Shown: positions 7,985 to 16,446 of the stretch, in pieces
Numbering within the stretch: the stretch's first letter is position 1
Layout of the letters: each line of letters starts with the position of its first letter
Assembly: GCF_947077765.1 (NCBI RefSeq)
Contig: NZ_CAMTTF010000005.1
Coordinates: 1-52,500, forward strand
DNA from: Salinibacter grassmerensis
Lineage (GTDB): Bacteria > Bacteroidota > Rhodothermia > Rhodothermales > Salinibacteraceae
DNA: 52,500 bases
Direction of reading: 5' to 3'
Translations under genes and position numbers: made by a program
The notes under the pieces: generated by a model
The model's input: only the letters and a program-made list of their open reading frames with translations
Databases searched by the model: none
What the model was told of the DNA's origin: nothing

Positions 7985-8710
7985 TTACAGTGTTTTGACC
8001 CACTCGACCGCCTCTTCCGTCCGGACGCGAGCCTGGTAGGTCTTGCGCGTGTCGGGGCAGTACACCCGGACCACGTCCTCGACGAAGCCGGTCTCCCGGA
8101 CCGTACAGGAGAGCCGGAAGGAAACCCGGCCGCGTCGGTAGTACATGTCGGTGTCCGTGCCGGGGTCCACCGCGTAGGGTGGGCGCACATCTCGCGTCCG
8201 CAGGACGCGCTCGGAACGCAGGTACCGGTCGGCGACGAGCGTCCCCTTCTCCCGTTGCGCCCGAAACTTCGACGCCCGCAACGGATCACCGTGGAGGTCG
8301 CTCACGCTCATCCACGCCCGGCTCACGTCGTCGGGCCCAATCGATTCCCCCTGCTCGATGCGACTGCGCGTCGTGAGCACCGAGTCGTAGCGGGTCACGC
8401 GGAGCATGGCCCAGCCCGCATCGCCCCACCCCGACGCTGTCCGGGCCCGGACGCGGGCTCGGGTCAGCCCGCCCGTCACGATGCCGCGGTCGGGGAGCTC
8501 CAGCCGCAGCTGGGCCGTGCTGTCGACTGTGCCTCGCACGCGGCGCACCCGCACCTCCAGGTGGTCCGCGCTCTCGGGGTGACGCGCCGCAATCTTCTGC
8601 GTCGCGGCACGCTGCACGGCCGCCTCCGCCCCACTGTCCTGCGCCCGCAGGGCCTGCGGCCCACTGGCGGCGATCAGCCCAAGGAGACCGAAGACGAGGA
8701 AGCGCTGCAT
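7985..8710 (-). CDS. flgA: FlgA-like P-ring assembly chaperone (241 aa)
   Basis: Periplasmic chaperone for P-ring formation. It has an N-terminal signal peptide (LVFGLLGLIAASGPQALRAQ) and two SAF/beta-clip-type stretches. The second contains RSRIEQGESIGPDDVSRAWM and GTLVADRYLRSERVLRTRDVRPPYAV, which match the SAF motif of FlgA (initial E/G then DV..., later L...V). The C-terminal part, GRVSFRLSCTVRETGFVEDVVRVYCPDTRKTYQARV, resembles the FlgA C-terminal beta-domain that ends in a conserved hydrophobic/aromatic-V pattern. It sits between flgG and flgH, the usual place for flgA in many non-enteric operons. Sequence conservation of FlgA is low, so position is an important part of the call. Confidence 0.85.
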   Translation of the reverse strand: MQRFLVFGLLGLIAASGPQALRAQDSGAEAAVQRAATQKIAARHPESADHLEVRVRRVRGTVDSTAQLRLELPDRGIVTGGLTRARVRARTASGWGDAGWAMLRVTRYDSVLTTRSRIEQGESIGPDDVSRAWMSVSDLHGDPLRASKFRAQREKGTLVADRYLRSERVLRTRDVRPPYAVDPGTDTDMYYRRGRVSFRLSCTVRETGFVEDVVRVYCPDTRKTYQARVRTEEAVEWVKTL

Positions 8711-8741
8711 ACGAGCGGAGTGGGGAGCTACGAACGGCGGA

Positions 8742-9530
8742 TTACCGCTTCACGTTGTTGGCGGTCTGCATCATTTCGTCGCTGGTGGTCACCATCCGCG
8801 AGTTCAGCTCGTAGGTGCGCTGGGCCTGGATCAGGCTCGTCATCTCCTGCACCACCTTCACGTTTCCCTTCTCCAGGAAGCCCTGGCGCACGTTGCCGAG
8901 CCCTCCTCGTCCCGGCGTTCCGATGAAGGGCTCCCCGCTCGACTCCGTCTGCTCGTAGAGGTTGCCCCCCTGTGGCCGCAAGCCGCCGGAGTTGGAGAAG
9001 CGGGCGAGCTCCATCTGGCCCAGCTCCACCATCTCGGACTCCCCCTGCAGCCGCGCCTTGACCGTTCCTTCCTGGTCGATGCTGATCTCCACCGCGTTGG
9101 GCGGCACGTTGATGTTCGGCTGCACCTTCAGTCCGGTCTGGGTGACGATGTTGCCCTCGCTGCTGAGGGTAAACGTGCCGTCGCGGGTGTAGGCGAGGGA
9201 CCCGTCCGGCTGCTGCACCTGGAAAAACCCATCGCCGTTGATGGCGAGGTCTAGGGAGTTGCCCGTCTTGGAGAAACTGCCCTGTGAAAAGTTGCGCACT
9301 GTGGCGACGGAGGTGGCGCCGCTTCCAATCTGGAGCTCCGCGGGCTCAGCGCCGTCGGTCTGTCCCTCCGCGCTGGCCTGCACGTTCTCGTACAACAGGT
9401 CCTGAAAGACCACGCGGGACCGCTTGTACCCGGTCGTATTGGCGTTGGAGAGGTTGTTCGCAATGTTGTCGATACTGGTCTGCTGGGTCTGCATTCCCAG
9501 CGCAGCCGTCTGGAGAGAGCGAGGGGGCAT
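8742..9530 (-). CDS. flgG: Flagellar distal rod protein FlgG (262 aa)
   Basis: Distal rod subunit. The N-terminus LQTAALGMQTQQTSIDNIAN followed by NLSNANTTGYKRSRVVFQDLLYE is the conserved rod/hook signature. The middle has NSLDLAINGDGFFQVQQPDG and YTRDGTFTLSSEGNIVTQTGL, typical of FlgG and FlgE. The C-terminus KVVQEMTSLIQAQRTYELNS with MQTANNVKR is diagnostic of FlgG. The length (262 aa) is exactly the family standard. It is separated from the flgF gene by 39 bp and from flgA by 31 bp, in one minus-strand operon. Confidence 0.96.
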   Translation of the reverse strand: MPPRSLQTAALGMQTQQTSIDNIANNLSNANTTGYKRSRVVFQDLLYENVQASAEGQTDGAEPAELQIGSGATSVATVRNFSQGSFSKTGNSLDLAINGDGFFQVQQPDGSLAYTRDGTFTLSSEGNIVTQTGLKVQPNINVPPNAVEISIDQEGTVKARLQGESEMVELGQMELARFSNSGGLRPQGGNLYEQTESSGEPFIGTPGRGGLGNVRQGFLEKGNVKVVQEMTSLIQAQRTYELNSRMVTTSDEMMQTANNVKR

Positions 9531-9569
9531 AGGCGTCGAGAAACAAAAATTTGAAAGAGAGTGCCGCGT

Positions 9570-10295
9570 CTACATGCCGCCGAGCGACTGGGTCGCACGG
9601 CCCAGCACCCCATCGGTCGTCTGGATGGTCTTCTGCTGGGCCTCGTACTGGCGCTGGTGCTCAATCATGTTGGTGAGCTCGGTCACCGGGTCCACGTTGC
9701 TGGTCTCCACCTTGCCCTGCAGCACGACCGGGTCCTCGGCCGTCTGGGCCTGGGCATCTCCGGCCGCGAAGGCAGCGCCGTTCGTCCGCTCTAGCTGCTC
9801 GGGGTTCTCGAACGTCGCGACGCGAAGGGACCCGACCTCCTCCTGGCCCGCGGTGATCCGGCCGCTCTTGGAGATGCTGACGTCGCCGCCCTCCTCCACC
9901 GGGATCTGGATCGGGCCACCCTCCCCCATCACTTCTCGCCCCTCGGGCGTGCGGAGCGTCCCCTCACTGCCCACCACGAAGTGACCGGCCCGCGTGTATC
10001 GTTCGGCCCCGCCCCCACGAGGCTGAGTGACGAAGAACCCCTCGTCCCCCAGCGCCACGTCGAGCGGGTTTCCTGTCTTCTTGAGGCTCCCGCCCGACAG
10101 GTCGTTGGCCTGCTCCAGGCGCCGGTCGCTGATCGGCGACCCGTCTTTCGTGAGGCGCTCGTTCAGGGCCTCGGTGAAGACGCGGTCCTTCTTGTAGCCG
10201 GTGGTGCTGGCGTTGGCGAGGTTGTTCGCCACCTGCTCTTGCTGGAGCCGCATCTCACTCATGGCGGCGGCGGCGTTCTGGAACCGGGGAAGCAT
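9570..10295 (-). CDS. flgF: Flagellar proximal rod protein FlgF (241 aa)
   Basis: Rod protein of the FlgF/FlgG family. The N-terminal motif MSEMRLQQEQVANNLANAST then GYKKDRVFTEAL is conserved. The central NPLDVALGDEGFFVTQPRGG and RYTRAGHFVVGSEGTLRTPEGRE are typical. The C-terminus TELTNMIEHQRQYEAQQKTI then TTDGVLGRATQSLGGM matches FlgF. The frame is open for 37 more codons upstream, but the ATG at 10295 puts the D0 helix at the N-terminus, so it is preferred. It is the first gene of the visible operon, so the promoter should lie upstream, in 10296-10420. No flgB, flgC, flgD, flgE or fliE gene is in this window, so the rest of the basal body is encoded elsewhere. Confidence 0.9.
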   Translation of the reverse strand: MLPRFQNAAAAMSEMRLQQEQVANNLANASTTGYKKDRVFTEALNERLTKDGSPISDRRLEQANDLSGGSLKKTGNPLDVALGDEGFFVTQPRGGGAERYTRAGHFVVGSEGTLRTPEGREVMGEGGPIQIPVEEGGDVSISKSGRITAGQEEVGSLRVATFENPEQLERTNGAAFAAGDAQAQTAEDPVVLQGKVETSNVDPVTELTNMIEHQRQYEAQQKTIQTTDGVLGRATQSLGGM

Positions 10296-10373
10296 GGCGG
10301 GGCCAGAGGACGATGAACGGATCGGTCTGTTGGACTCTAAGGGCCTTTCAAAGAGCCTACCAGGTTCTGAGAG

Positions 10374-10387
10374 TGGGGCGCGCCCCA
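10374..10387. promoter_or_regulatory. 14-bp palindrome upstream of the flagellar operon
   Basis: The sequence TGGGGCGCGCCCCA is a perfect palindrome about 80 bp upstream of the flgF start. It lies inside the 402-bp gap between flgF (minus) and the SH3-like gene (plus). The rest of this gap holds no convincing gene; a TAGAAT element at 10669-10674 is a weak -10-like match for the plus-strand gene. The palindrome could be an operator for either divergent unit, but a chance GC palindrome is possible. Confidence 0.3.
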
Positions 10388-10697
10388 GCGCCGGGACCGG
10401 AACCACTCCTGCTCGGGCACAATTTTCCGACCCGTTACGGCAGATCCTGCCGTCCTCGCAGGCGGATCACGGTCCGGGCGAATCGTGACGCAATGGCGGC
10501 CCGGCGGCCCTGATTCGTGGGGAGGCCTTCAGGGCGGACCGCCAATGAGGCCGTCGGGAGCCGGCTGGCTCCTCAACCGGTGACGCCCCGCCGCCGGCGC
10601 CACGCCGCAATTGTCTCGGCCCCGCTCCCCGCGTCAAAACGAGGGGCCCCAGCACGGCGTACACTGGATAGAATCTTCGCCGTACTTCCTCTTCCCG

Positions 10698-11519
10698 ATG
10701 GCCACTCCCCCCATGACGCCCCCCTCACGGCTCGTTCGGCTGGCGGTCCTCTATGGCCTCGGGCTGCTGCTCGCGCCGGCGGCGCACGGGCAGCCGGGGT
10801 CCGCCGCCCCGAGCCCGGGCGACACGGTCCGCACGTCGATGCCGACCGCCCTCTGGGCATCCGCCGACGCGGTCGAACTGGCCGCGGCCCTGCCCGCCGA
10901 TACGTCTCTGGTCGTGGAGGCGGTGCAGGATGGGCGCTTGCGCGTGCGGTCCGCATCCGGAACGGGATGGGTGTCCCGGTCGGCCCTCTCCCCCGTTCCC
11001 ACCGTCGTCCAGCGCTCGTCCGCAGGGATCGGCGTTCGTCCGTCGTGGCGAGCCCGCCTCCCCCAGGGCCGAGGGCGTGCACTCGCCGTTCCCCGGCTGG
11101 CCCTGCACCCCGGGCGGGACGGCCCCGCGGTCGTGTCCGTCCTTCTCGCCAACCCGTCCCGGCGCACTGTAAAGTCCGCGGACCTGGTCCTGGTGCTCTA
11201 CGACCGGGCCCCCGACTCGACCGCGGAGAACATTCGTCGACGGACCGTGCGGGTGGTCGGTCCGCTAGAGCCGCGGGGCTTGGCCTCCTATGACGTTCGG
11301 CTTCCGGGCAGGGCACGTCGCCCCTGTGTGGGCATCAGGCAGGTGCGGGTAGAGCGGCTCGACGGCTCGACGGTCATTTCGGCACCGCGTCCTTCGGGCC
11401 GCCGACCGGCCGGGATGAGAGCGGCCCGCAAGAGCCTTTCGTACGCGGGCAATGTCTCGTACGCGGGCGACGATTGCCTCGCGGGACCGGACGTGGAGAC
11501 CTCGACGGACTCGCCGTAG
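10698..11519 (+). CDS. Secreted SH3-like domain protein, function unknown (273 aa)
   Basis: Probably exported. The ATG at 10698 (or 10713) is followed by a basic start and a hydrophobic segment, LVRLAVLYGLGLLLAPAAHG, ending in a peptidase I type site. About residues 45-90 look like a bacterial SH3-like domain (LWASADAVELAAALPADTSL, then VRSASGTGWVSRSAL, with the GWV strand). After it comes a domain with HPGRDGPAVVSVLLANPSRR and VKSADLVLVLYDRAPDST, similar to beta-sandwich extracellular modules. The last 40 residues are Ser/Arg-rich and low in complexity. I recognise no enzyme motif. Bacterial SH3 domains often bind cell wall, so a peptidoglycan or envelope role is plausible but not shown. It lies 157 bp before the S9 peptidase on the same strand. 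Confidence 0.65.
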   Translation: MATPPMTPPSRLVRLAVLYGLGLLLAPAAHGQPGSAAPSPGDTVRTSMPTALWASADAVELAAALPADTSLVVEAVQDGRLRVRSASGTGWVSRSALSPVPTVVQRSSAGIGVRPSWRARLPQGRGRALAVPRLALHPGRDGPAVVSVLLANPSRRTVKSADLVLVLYDRAPDSTAENIRRRTVRVVGPLEPRGLASYDVRLPGRARRPCVGIRQVRVERLDGSTVISAPRPSGRRPAGMRAARKSLSYAGNVSYAGDDCLAGPDVETSTDSP

Positions 11520-11676
11520 CATTCTCGCTCTGGGGTGCCCGAGGTCTTTTCGTCCTTACTTCCCGTGCGTCCTAAACGGTCCTCCAAGTCGCGCGTGACC
11601 TGTATATCTTTTGTGTCGTGCGACTTACGTTGGGGAGACCCACTACGCATCTACCTTTTTCCGTCCCCTTCCCCTC

Positions 11677-14403
11677 ATGCGCACCTGCCTCCTCGCCCTC
11701 TCTGCTCTCCTGTTGGCCGTCCCGCTTTACGGCCAGTCCGCCGACGAGGCCCCTTGGACCATCGACCACGTCCTCACACAGCGCTCGCTGACGGACGTGA
11801 ACATCGGGCCGGACGGCAGCCGCGTACTGTGGGTCAAAGAGACGCCCGATCCCGACGCCGACGAGACAACGTCGGACGTCTACCTGACCTACCGGGACGA
11901 TCCGCACGGCGGCGACTCGACGGCCACCCTCCAGCTGACGCGCACCGGCGACAACCGCGCCCCACGCTGGAGCCCGAACGGGGAGCACATCGCGTTCTTA
12001 TCGTCTCGCGGGACGGAGGCGGAAGACGCCGGCGGCACTCAGCTCTGGCGGCTTGACCCACGGGGCGGGGCACCCGAAGCCGTCACCTCAATCGAACACG
12101 GGGTGCGAGGCGCCCGGTGGGTCGACGACGACCGGCTCCTCGTGACAGCCCGCGAGCAGAGCACCCGCTACGAGGAGCACCTCGAACAGACGGAGGACGA
12201 CGCCGACGTCATCGAGGACACGACGCTCTTCCGGCCGGTGCGCCTCTTCACCGTCCACGTGGCGACTGGGGACGTGACGCGCGTGACGGACAATGATCAC
12301 CAGATCAGGGAATTCGCTCCGTCGCCGAACGGCCGATACGTGGTCTACAGCCTCGACGACTCTCCGATCGACGCTGACGCCCGCAATCAGCCGCACCAGT
12401 TTCTGCTGAACCTTGAGACGGACAAGACGACCGAGATTTTCGACGAGCAGTACGTTGACCCGTCCAACTATCAGTGGACGGCCGACGGCAGCGGCTTTTA
12501 TGCCACCGACTCGCATTCCTCCGACCCCGAGCACGAGGGCGCCGGCATCACGAAATTGTACCACTACACCCTCGCCGCCCGTGATTACCAGGAGGTGCCC
12601 CTGGCGTGGGGCGACAAGGGCGTCGGCTATGGGGGATACACGGTCGTGGACGGCGGGGTGCACGTGCAGCTGGCCGACGGCCCGACCTTCGAGCCGCGCT
12701 TCTACCGGAAGACGAGCGGCGGATGGACGCCGGAGGAGGTCACCGACGAGCGACTCGAACACGCCTCCGCATTTACGGCGGGCCCGGACGGTGAAACGGT
12801 TGTCTTCAGCCACTCGACCGCCGACACGCCGCCGTCGTACCGTGTGGGCACCTACCGCAACGGCGACATCCAGAGCGATGAGACCCTAACGACGCTCAAC
12901 GAGAATCTCGACGACCTGCCGATTCCGCGGGCCGAGGTCGTGGAATGGGAAGGAGCCAACGGCGAGACCGTCAACGGCATCCTGCACTACCCGCTCGACT
13001 ACGACCCGGACCGGGCCTATCCCATGATGACAGTCATCCACGGCGGGCCCAGCGGGGTGGACCTGGACGCCTGGAGCCTCGGGTGGACCGTCTACGCCCC
13101 GCTCCTCGCCCAGCGCGACGCGTTCGTCTTCCGCCCCAACTACCACGGCTCCGGCCACCACGGCCTGGACTTCGTGGAGTCGATTAAGGGCCAGTACTAC
13201 GAGCTGGAGATCCCCGACATCGTACGCGGCATCGACAGCCTGACCGCCGCGGGCACGGTGGACCGGGACTCGCTCGGCGTGATGGGCTGGTCAAACGGCG
13301 CCATCCTGACCACACAGCTCACCATCGAACATCCCGAGCTCTTCCGGGTGGCCGCGCCCGGCGCGGGCGATGTCAACTGGACCTCCGACTACGGCAACTG
13401 TGCCTTCGGCGTGCGCTTCGACCGGTCCTACTTCAAGGGCGCCCCCTGGGCGTACACCGAACACTACATCGAAAAGAGCCCGCTCTTCGAGATGCCGAAG
13501 GTGCGAACCCCCACCCTCATCCACCACGGCACCGAGGACCGGGCCGTCCCCTACGAACAGGGCTGGGAGTACTACCGCGCCCTCCAGCAGATCGGCAACG
13601 CGCCGGTCCGCTTCCTCAGCTACCCCGGCGAGCCGCACGGGCTGGGCGAGCTCTCGCACCAGCGGCGCAAGGTGGAGGAGGACCTGAAGTGGATCGATAC
13701 ACACCTCTTCGGCAAGACCTCGATGCAGGAGCGCGTCTCGGAGCGGCTGCTGGCCGACGACGCACCGCTCTCACTCCTCGAAACCGCCGACGTCCCCGCC
13801 CGGACCGACGGCCGGTACGGCGAGCAGGTGGACGGCCGTCTCGTCCCCGAGACCGTCACGCTCGGCGACACCCTCACGGTGGGGCGGTTCGAGGTGACGC
13901 GGGCGCAGTTCCAGGCGTACGATGCTGACTTCGAGGTGCCATCCGGCACCGCCGACCACCCGGCCCACGGCATCTCCGCGGACCGGGCCCAGGCGTACGT
14001 CGAGTGGCTGCGTGAGCAGACCGGCCGCGCCTACCGCCTCCCCACCGCGGAGGAACTGGCGGCCCTGAAGACGGCCCGCGCAGGGACGTCCGAGAACACC
14101 CCCGCGTACTGGGCCGGCTTCACGCCCACCCCGGACGAGTTCCACCAACTGCGGGCGCGCTTCGCGCAGCACTCCACCGATGCCCTCCTGATGCCGGTGG
14201 GCAGCCGCCCCGCCGGGCACGGCCCCGACGGGGGTGGGCCGCTCGTCTACGATGTGGACGGCAACGTGGCCGAGTGGGCCCGTGCCGACGACGGCCTTCA
14301 GGCCCAAAACGCCTCGGCACTCACCCTGACGGGTCCGAGGGCCGACGCCGCCCCAACGCCCCCACGCCGCGTGACGGGCGTCCGGGTCGTGCTCGACCGA
14401 TAG
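11677..14403 (+). CDS. Secreted S9 prolyl-oligopeptidase-family peptidase fused to an FGE-like domain (908 aa)
   Basis: An N-terminal signal peptide (MRTCLLALSALLLAVPLYGQ) is followed by a beta-propeller with WD40-like/TolB-like repeats (for example RVLWVKETPDPDADE and PRWSPNGEHIAFLSSRG) and then an alpha/beta-hydrolase peptidase domain. Catalytic residues seen: Ser539 in GWSNGA, Asp621 in HGTEDRAVPY and His654 in YPGEPHGLGE, the order expected for peptidase family S9. S9 peptidases cleave short peptides. After about residue 715 a second unit starts: VTLGDTLTVGRFEVTRAQF, YRLPTAEELAALKTA, DVDGNVAEWA and ending RVTGVRVVL. This resembles the formylglycine-generating-enzyme (sulfatase-modifying factor) fold, here shortened (about 185 aa). 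The fusion is unusual. The ATG at 11677 is chosen because it starts the signal peptide. Confidence 0.88.
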   Translation: MRTCLLALSALLLAVPLYGQSADEAPWTIDHVLTQRSLTDVNIGPDGSRVLWVKETPDPDADETTSDVYLTYRDDPHGGDSTATLQLTRTGDNRAPRWSPNGEHIAFLSSRGTEAEDAGGTQLWRLDPRGGAPEAVTSIEHGVRGARWVDDDRLLVTAREQSTRYEEHLEQTEDDADVIEDTTLFRPVRLFTVHVATGDVTRVTDNDHQIREFAPSPNGRYVVYSLDDSPIDADARNQPHQFLLNLETDKTTEIFDEQYVDPSNYQWTADGSGFYATDSHSSDPEHEGAGITKLYHYTLAARDYQEVPLAWGDKGVGYGGYTVVDGGVHVQLADGPTFEPRFYRKTSGGWTPEEVTDERLEHASAFTAGPDGETVVFSHSTADTPPSYRVGTYRNGDIQSDETLTTLNENLDDLPIPRAEVVEWEGANGETVNGILHYPLDYDPDRAYPMMTVIHGGPSGVDLDAWSLGWTVYAPLLAQRDAFVFRPNYHGSGHHGLDFVESIKGQYYELEIPDIVRGIDSLTAAGTVDRDSLGVMGWSNGAILTTQLTIEHPELFRVAAPGAGDVNWTSDYGNCAFGVRFDRSYFKGAPWAYTEHYIEKSPLFEMPKVRTPTLIHHGTEDRAVPYEQGWEYYRALQQIGNAPVRFLSYPGEPHGLGELSHQRRKVEEDLKWIDTHLFGKTSMQERVSERLLADDAPLSLLETADVPARTDGRYGEQVDGRLVPETVTLGDTLTVGRFEVTRAQFQAYDADFEVPSGTADHPAHGISADRAQAYVEWLREQTGRAYRLPTAEELAALKTARAGTSENTPAYWAGFTPTPDEFHQLRARFAQHSTDALLMPVGSRPAGHGPDGGGPLVYDVDGNVAEWARADDGLQAQNASALTLTGPRADAAPTPPRRVTGVRVVLDR

Positions 14404-14596
14404 GCTCCCCGCTGAACTGAACGAATAGCGCCCGTCACGTCACGGCATCTTCAACCGGGAGTGGGCCGGGTCCGGGATCCTTCGCGAGCCGAGCGGGTGT
14501 GATACATTCCGCTTTGTGACAAAGTGGCAGGAAGAGTGTTGTAGAGCCTGCCGACAGCCCCGCATCGCTGTTTCGTGCTGGATTCCCTCCGCTCCC

Positions 14597-16021
14597 ATGG
14601 ACCGCACCTCCATTCAGGAACGCTTCGGCATCGTCGGCGAGTCCGACGTCATCAAGAACGTGATCGACCAGGCCCGGCAGGTGGCCGACACGGACATCAC
14701 CGTGCTCCTGCAGGGCGAGAGCGGCGTCGGCAAGGAGCTCATCTCTCAGGTGCTGCACGAGCTCTCGATGCGCCGCCACGAGAAGATGGTGGTGGTCAAC
14801 TGCGGGGCCATTCCGGAGGGCCTCATCGAGAGCGAACTGTTCGGTGCCGAAAAGGGAGCCTACACCGGAGCCGTCGAGGAGCGTGTCGGCTACTTCGAGG
14901 AGGCGGACGACAGCACCATCTTTCTCGACGAGATCGGCGAGATGCCCATGGAGGCACAGGTACGCCTCCTCCGTGTGCTCGAGACCGGCCAGTTTACCCG
15001 CGTCGGCGCGTCTCAGCAGCAGCAGGTCGATGTCCGCATCGTGGCGGCGACGAACAAGGACCTCGCCGAGGAGGTGCAGAAGGGCAATTTCCGCAAGGAC
15101 CTGTACTACCGCCTGAGCACGGTCCTCATCGACATTCCGCCGCTGCGGGAGCGTCCGGACGACATCCTGCCCATCTTTGATACGTTCCTCCACGAGTTCT
15201 CGCAGGAGTACAGCTCGTCCCGCAAGCGGCTCACGGAGGACGCGGAGGAGCTCCTCGAGTCGTACCGCTGGCCGGGCAATGTGCGCGAGCTCCGAAACAT
15301 CGCCGAGCAGGTGGCGGTCCTGATGCGCACGAATGAAGTGTCGGCCGACGACCTGCGCCCCCTTCTCCGCGACCTCGGGCAGGCCTCGACCTCGACGGGC
15401 CTGATGCGGGTGGAGCCCGATCCCCAAGAGCCGGACGCGGGCGTCGGCACCGAAGACGATCTTCGCCAGCGTGAGTTGCTGTACCGCGCCATTCTGGAGA
15501 TGCGCATGGACATGCGCAACCTGAAAGAGCGGATCGACTCCCTCATGTCGAACGTGGGCGTCGTGGTGCCCCGCGAGGTGGCCGAGCGCGGGGACTTCCC
15601 AAGCGACTACGACGACTTCGTGGTCGTGAACAGCGAGGACGGCCCCGCGACCTCCCGCCCTCACCGCGAGCGCGAGCAGCGGGGCGGGGGCAAGGTCGAC
15701 TCCATGATGCGGGACGTCATCTACGAGGTGGAGGAGAGTGGCCCCGCCCGGCCTACGAGGCCCCGCCCGGATCGCCCCTCGGCGCCTGAGCCGGGGTCGC
15801 CGCCCTCCGCGGAGCCCGAGGCCGAAATTGAGGCGGACCCGGCCAAGGACCCGGATCAGGAGACGGCGGACGAACTGCCCACGCTCGAGGAGTCCGAAAA
15901 ACAGCTCATTAGCCGCGCCCTCAGGCGGTTTGATGGCAACCGCCGCAAAACGGCCGACGCGCTCGGCATTAGCGAACGCACCCTCTACCGCAAGCTCAAA
16001 GACATCGACGAAGACCTGTAG
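14597..16021 (+). CDS. Sigma-54-dependent transcriptional activator without receiver domain (474 aa)
   Basis: Bacterial enhancer-binding protein. The AAA+ domain starts almost at the N-terminus. It shows Walker A GESGVGKE (about residues 39-46), the sigma-54 contact loop GAYTGA (about 87-92, a GAFTGA variant with Tyr), Walker B FLDEIGEM (about 109-116), then RLLRVLETGQFTRVG and an arginine-finger region FRKDLYYRLSTVLIDIPPLRER. About residues 255-425 are a poorly conserved, acidic, Pro-rich linker. The C-terminus LISRALRRFDGNRRKTADAL with ISERTLYRKLKDI is a Fis-type helix-turn-helix. There is no response-regulator or GAF domain, so activity must be controlled another way, for instance by a partner protein. 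It is followed by an LptE-like gene, a linkage I recall from other Bacteroidota. Confidence 0.9.
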   Translation: MDRTSIQERFGIVGESDVIKNVIDQARQVADTDITVLLQGESGVGKELISQVLHELSMRRHEKMVVVNCGAIPEGLIESELFGAEKGAYTGAVEERVGYFEEADDSTIFLDEIGEMPMEAQVRLLRVLETGQFTRVGASQQQQVDVRIVAATNKDLAEEVQKGNFRKDLYYRLSTVLIDIPPLRERPDDILPIFDTFLHEFSQEYSSSRKRLTEDAEELLESYRWPGNVRELRNIAEQVAVLMRTNEVSADDLRPLLRDLGQASTSTGLMRVEPDPQEPDAGVGTEDDLRQRELLYRAILEMRMDMRNLKERIDSLMSNVGVVVPREVAERGDFPSDYDDFVVVNSEDGPATSRPHREREQRGGGKVDSMMRDVIYEVEESGPARPTRPRPDRPSAPEPGSPPSAEPEAEIEADPAKDPDQETADELPTLEESEKQLISRALRRFDGNRRKTADALGISERTLYRKLKDIDEDL

Positions 16022-16446
16022 GGGCGCGGGGAGACAGGGAGTCTGTGCCGTACACTGCGCGCTGCCACGACGGAATTCTCAGACGAAGAGACGTGCTCGG
16101 CGGTGGACCAGGTTCGACACTTCTCCCGGTCACGGTGTGCGCACACGCTGTCGAAGCGTGACGTCGGCGCCGCTCCACCGGTTCCTTTCGGCTCAGGCCG
16201 GGAGGCGCTGGGAGCGCAGCGGAGGAGACAGGTGCTGCGAGTCGGGCGTGCCTGCCGATGTGGGGACCTCGACGGGAAGGATGCGAGGGGGCTCGATGAG
16301 CAGTACGACCAAGTGCCCGGTCGGCTGGTGCAGATGCGCCCGAACACTGACGACTGGATTCTCCGAACGTAGCCGATAGCCTCATGCCCTCCCCTCCTCC
16401 TACGTCGCCGCGTCGCCACGCCCCCGGCTCGCCGCACCTCTCTCGC
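16022..16446. other. 425-bp gap with no gene seen
   Basis: No open frame here looks like a real protein: those present are Arg/Ser/Ala-rich shadows. It contains a perfect 12-bp palindrome GTGTGCGCACAC (16135-16146) and a distant pair CGGTGGA (16100-16106) / TCCACCG (16175-16181) that could form a stem. It could be the leader or promoter region of the LptE-like gene or host a structured RNA; neither is proven. Confidence 0.4.

Noticed and set aside
14524-14541. TGGCAGGAAGAGTGTTGT as a sigma-54 promoter before the activator gene
   Set aside because: The spacing between the GG and the following GT is 13 instead of 10 nt, so it does not fit.
14435-15664. 409-codon open frame on the minus strand opposite the sigma-54 activator
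   Set aside because: His/Leu/Val-rich antisense frame without family features; the plus-strand AAA+ protein is clear.
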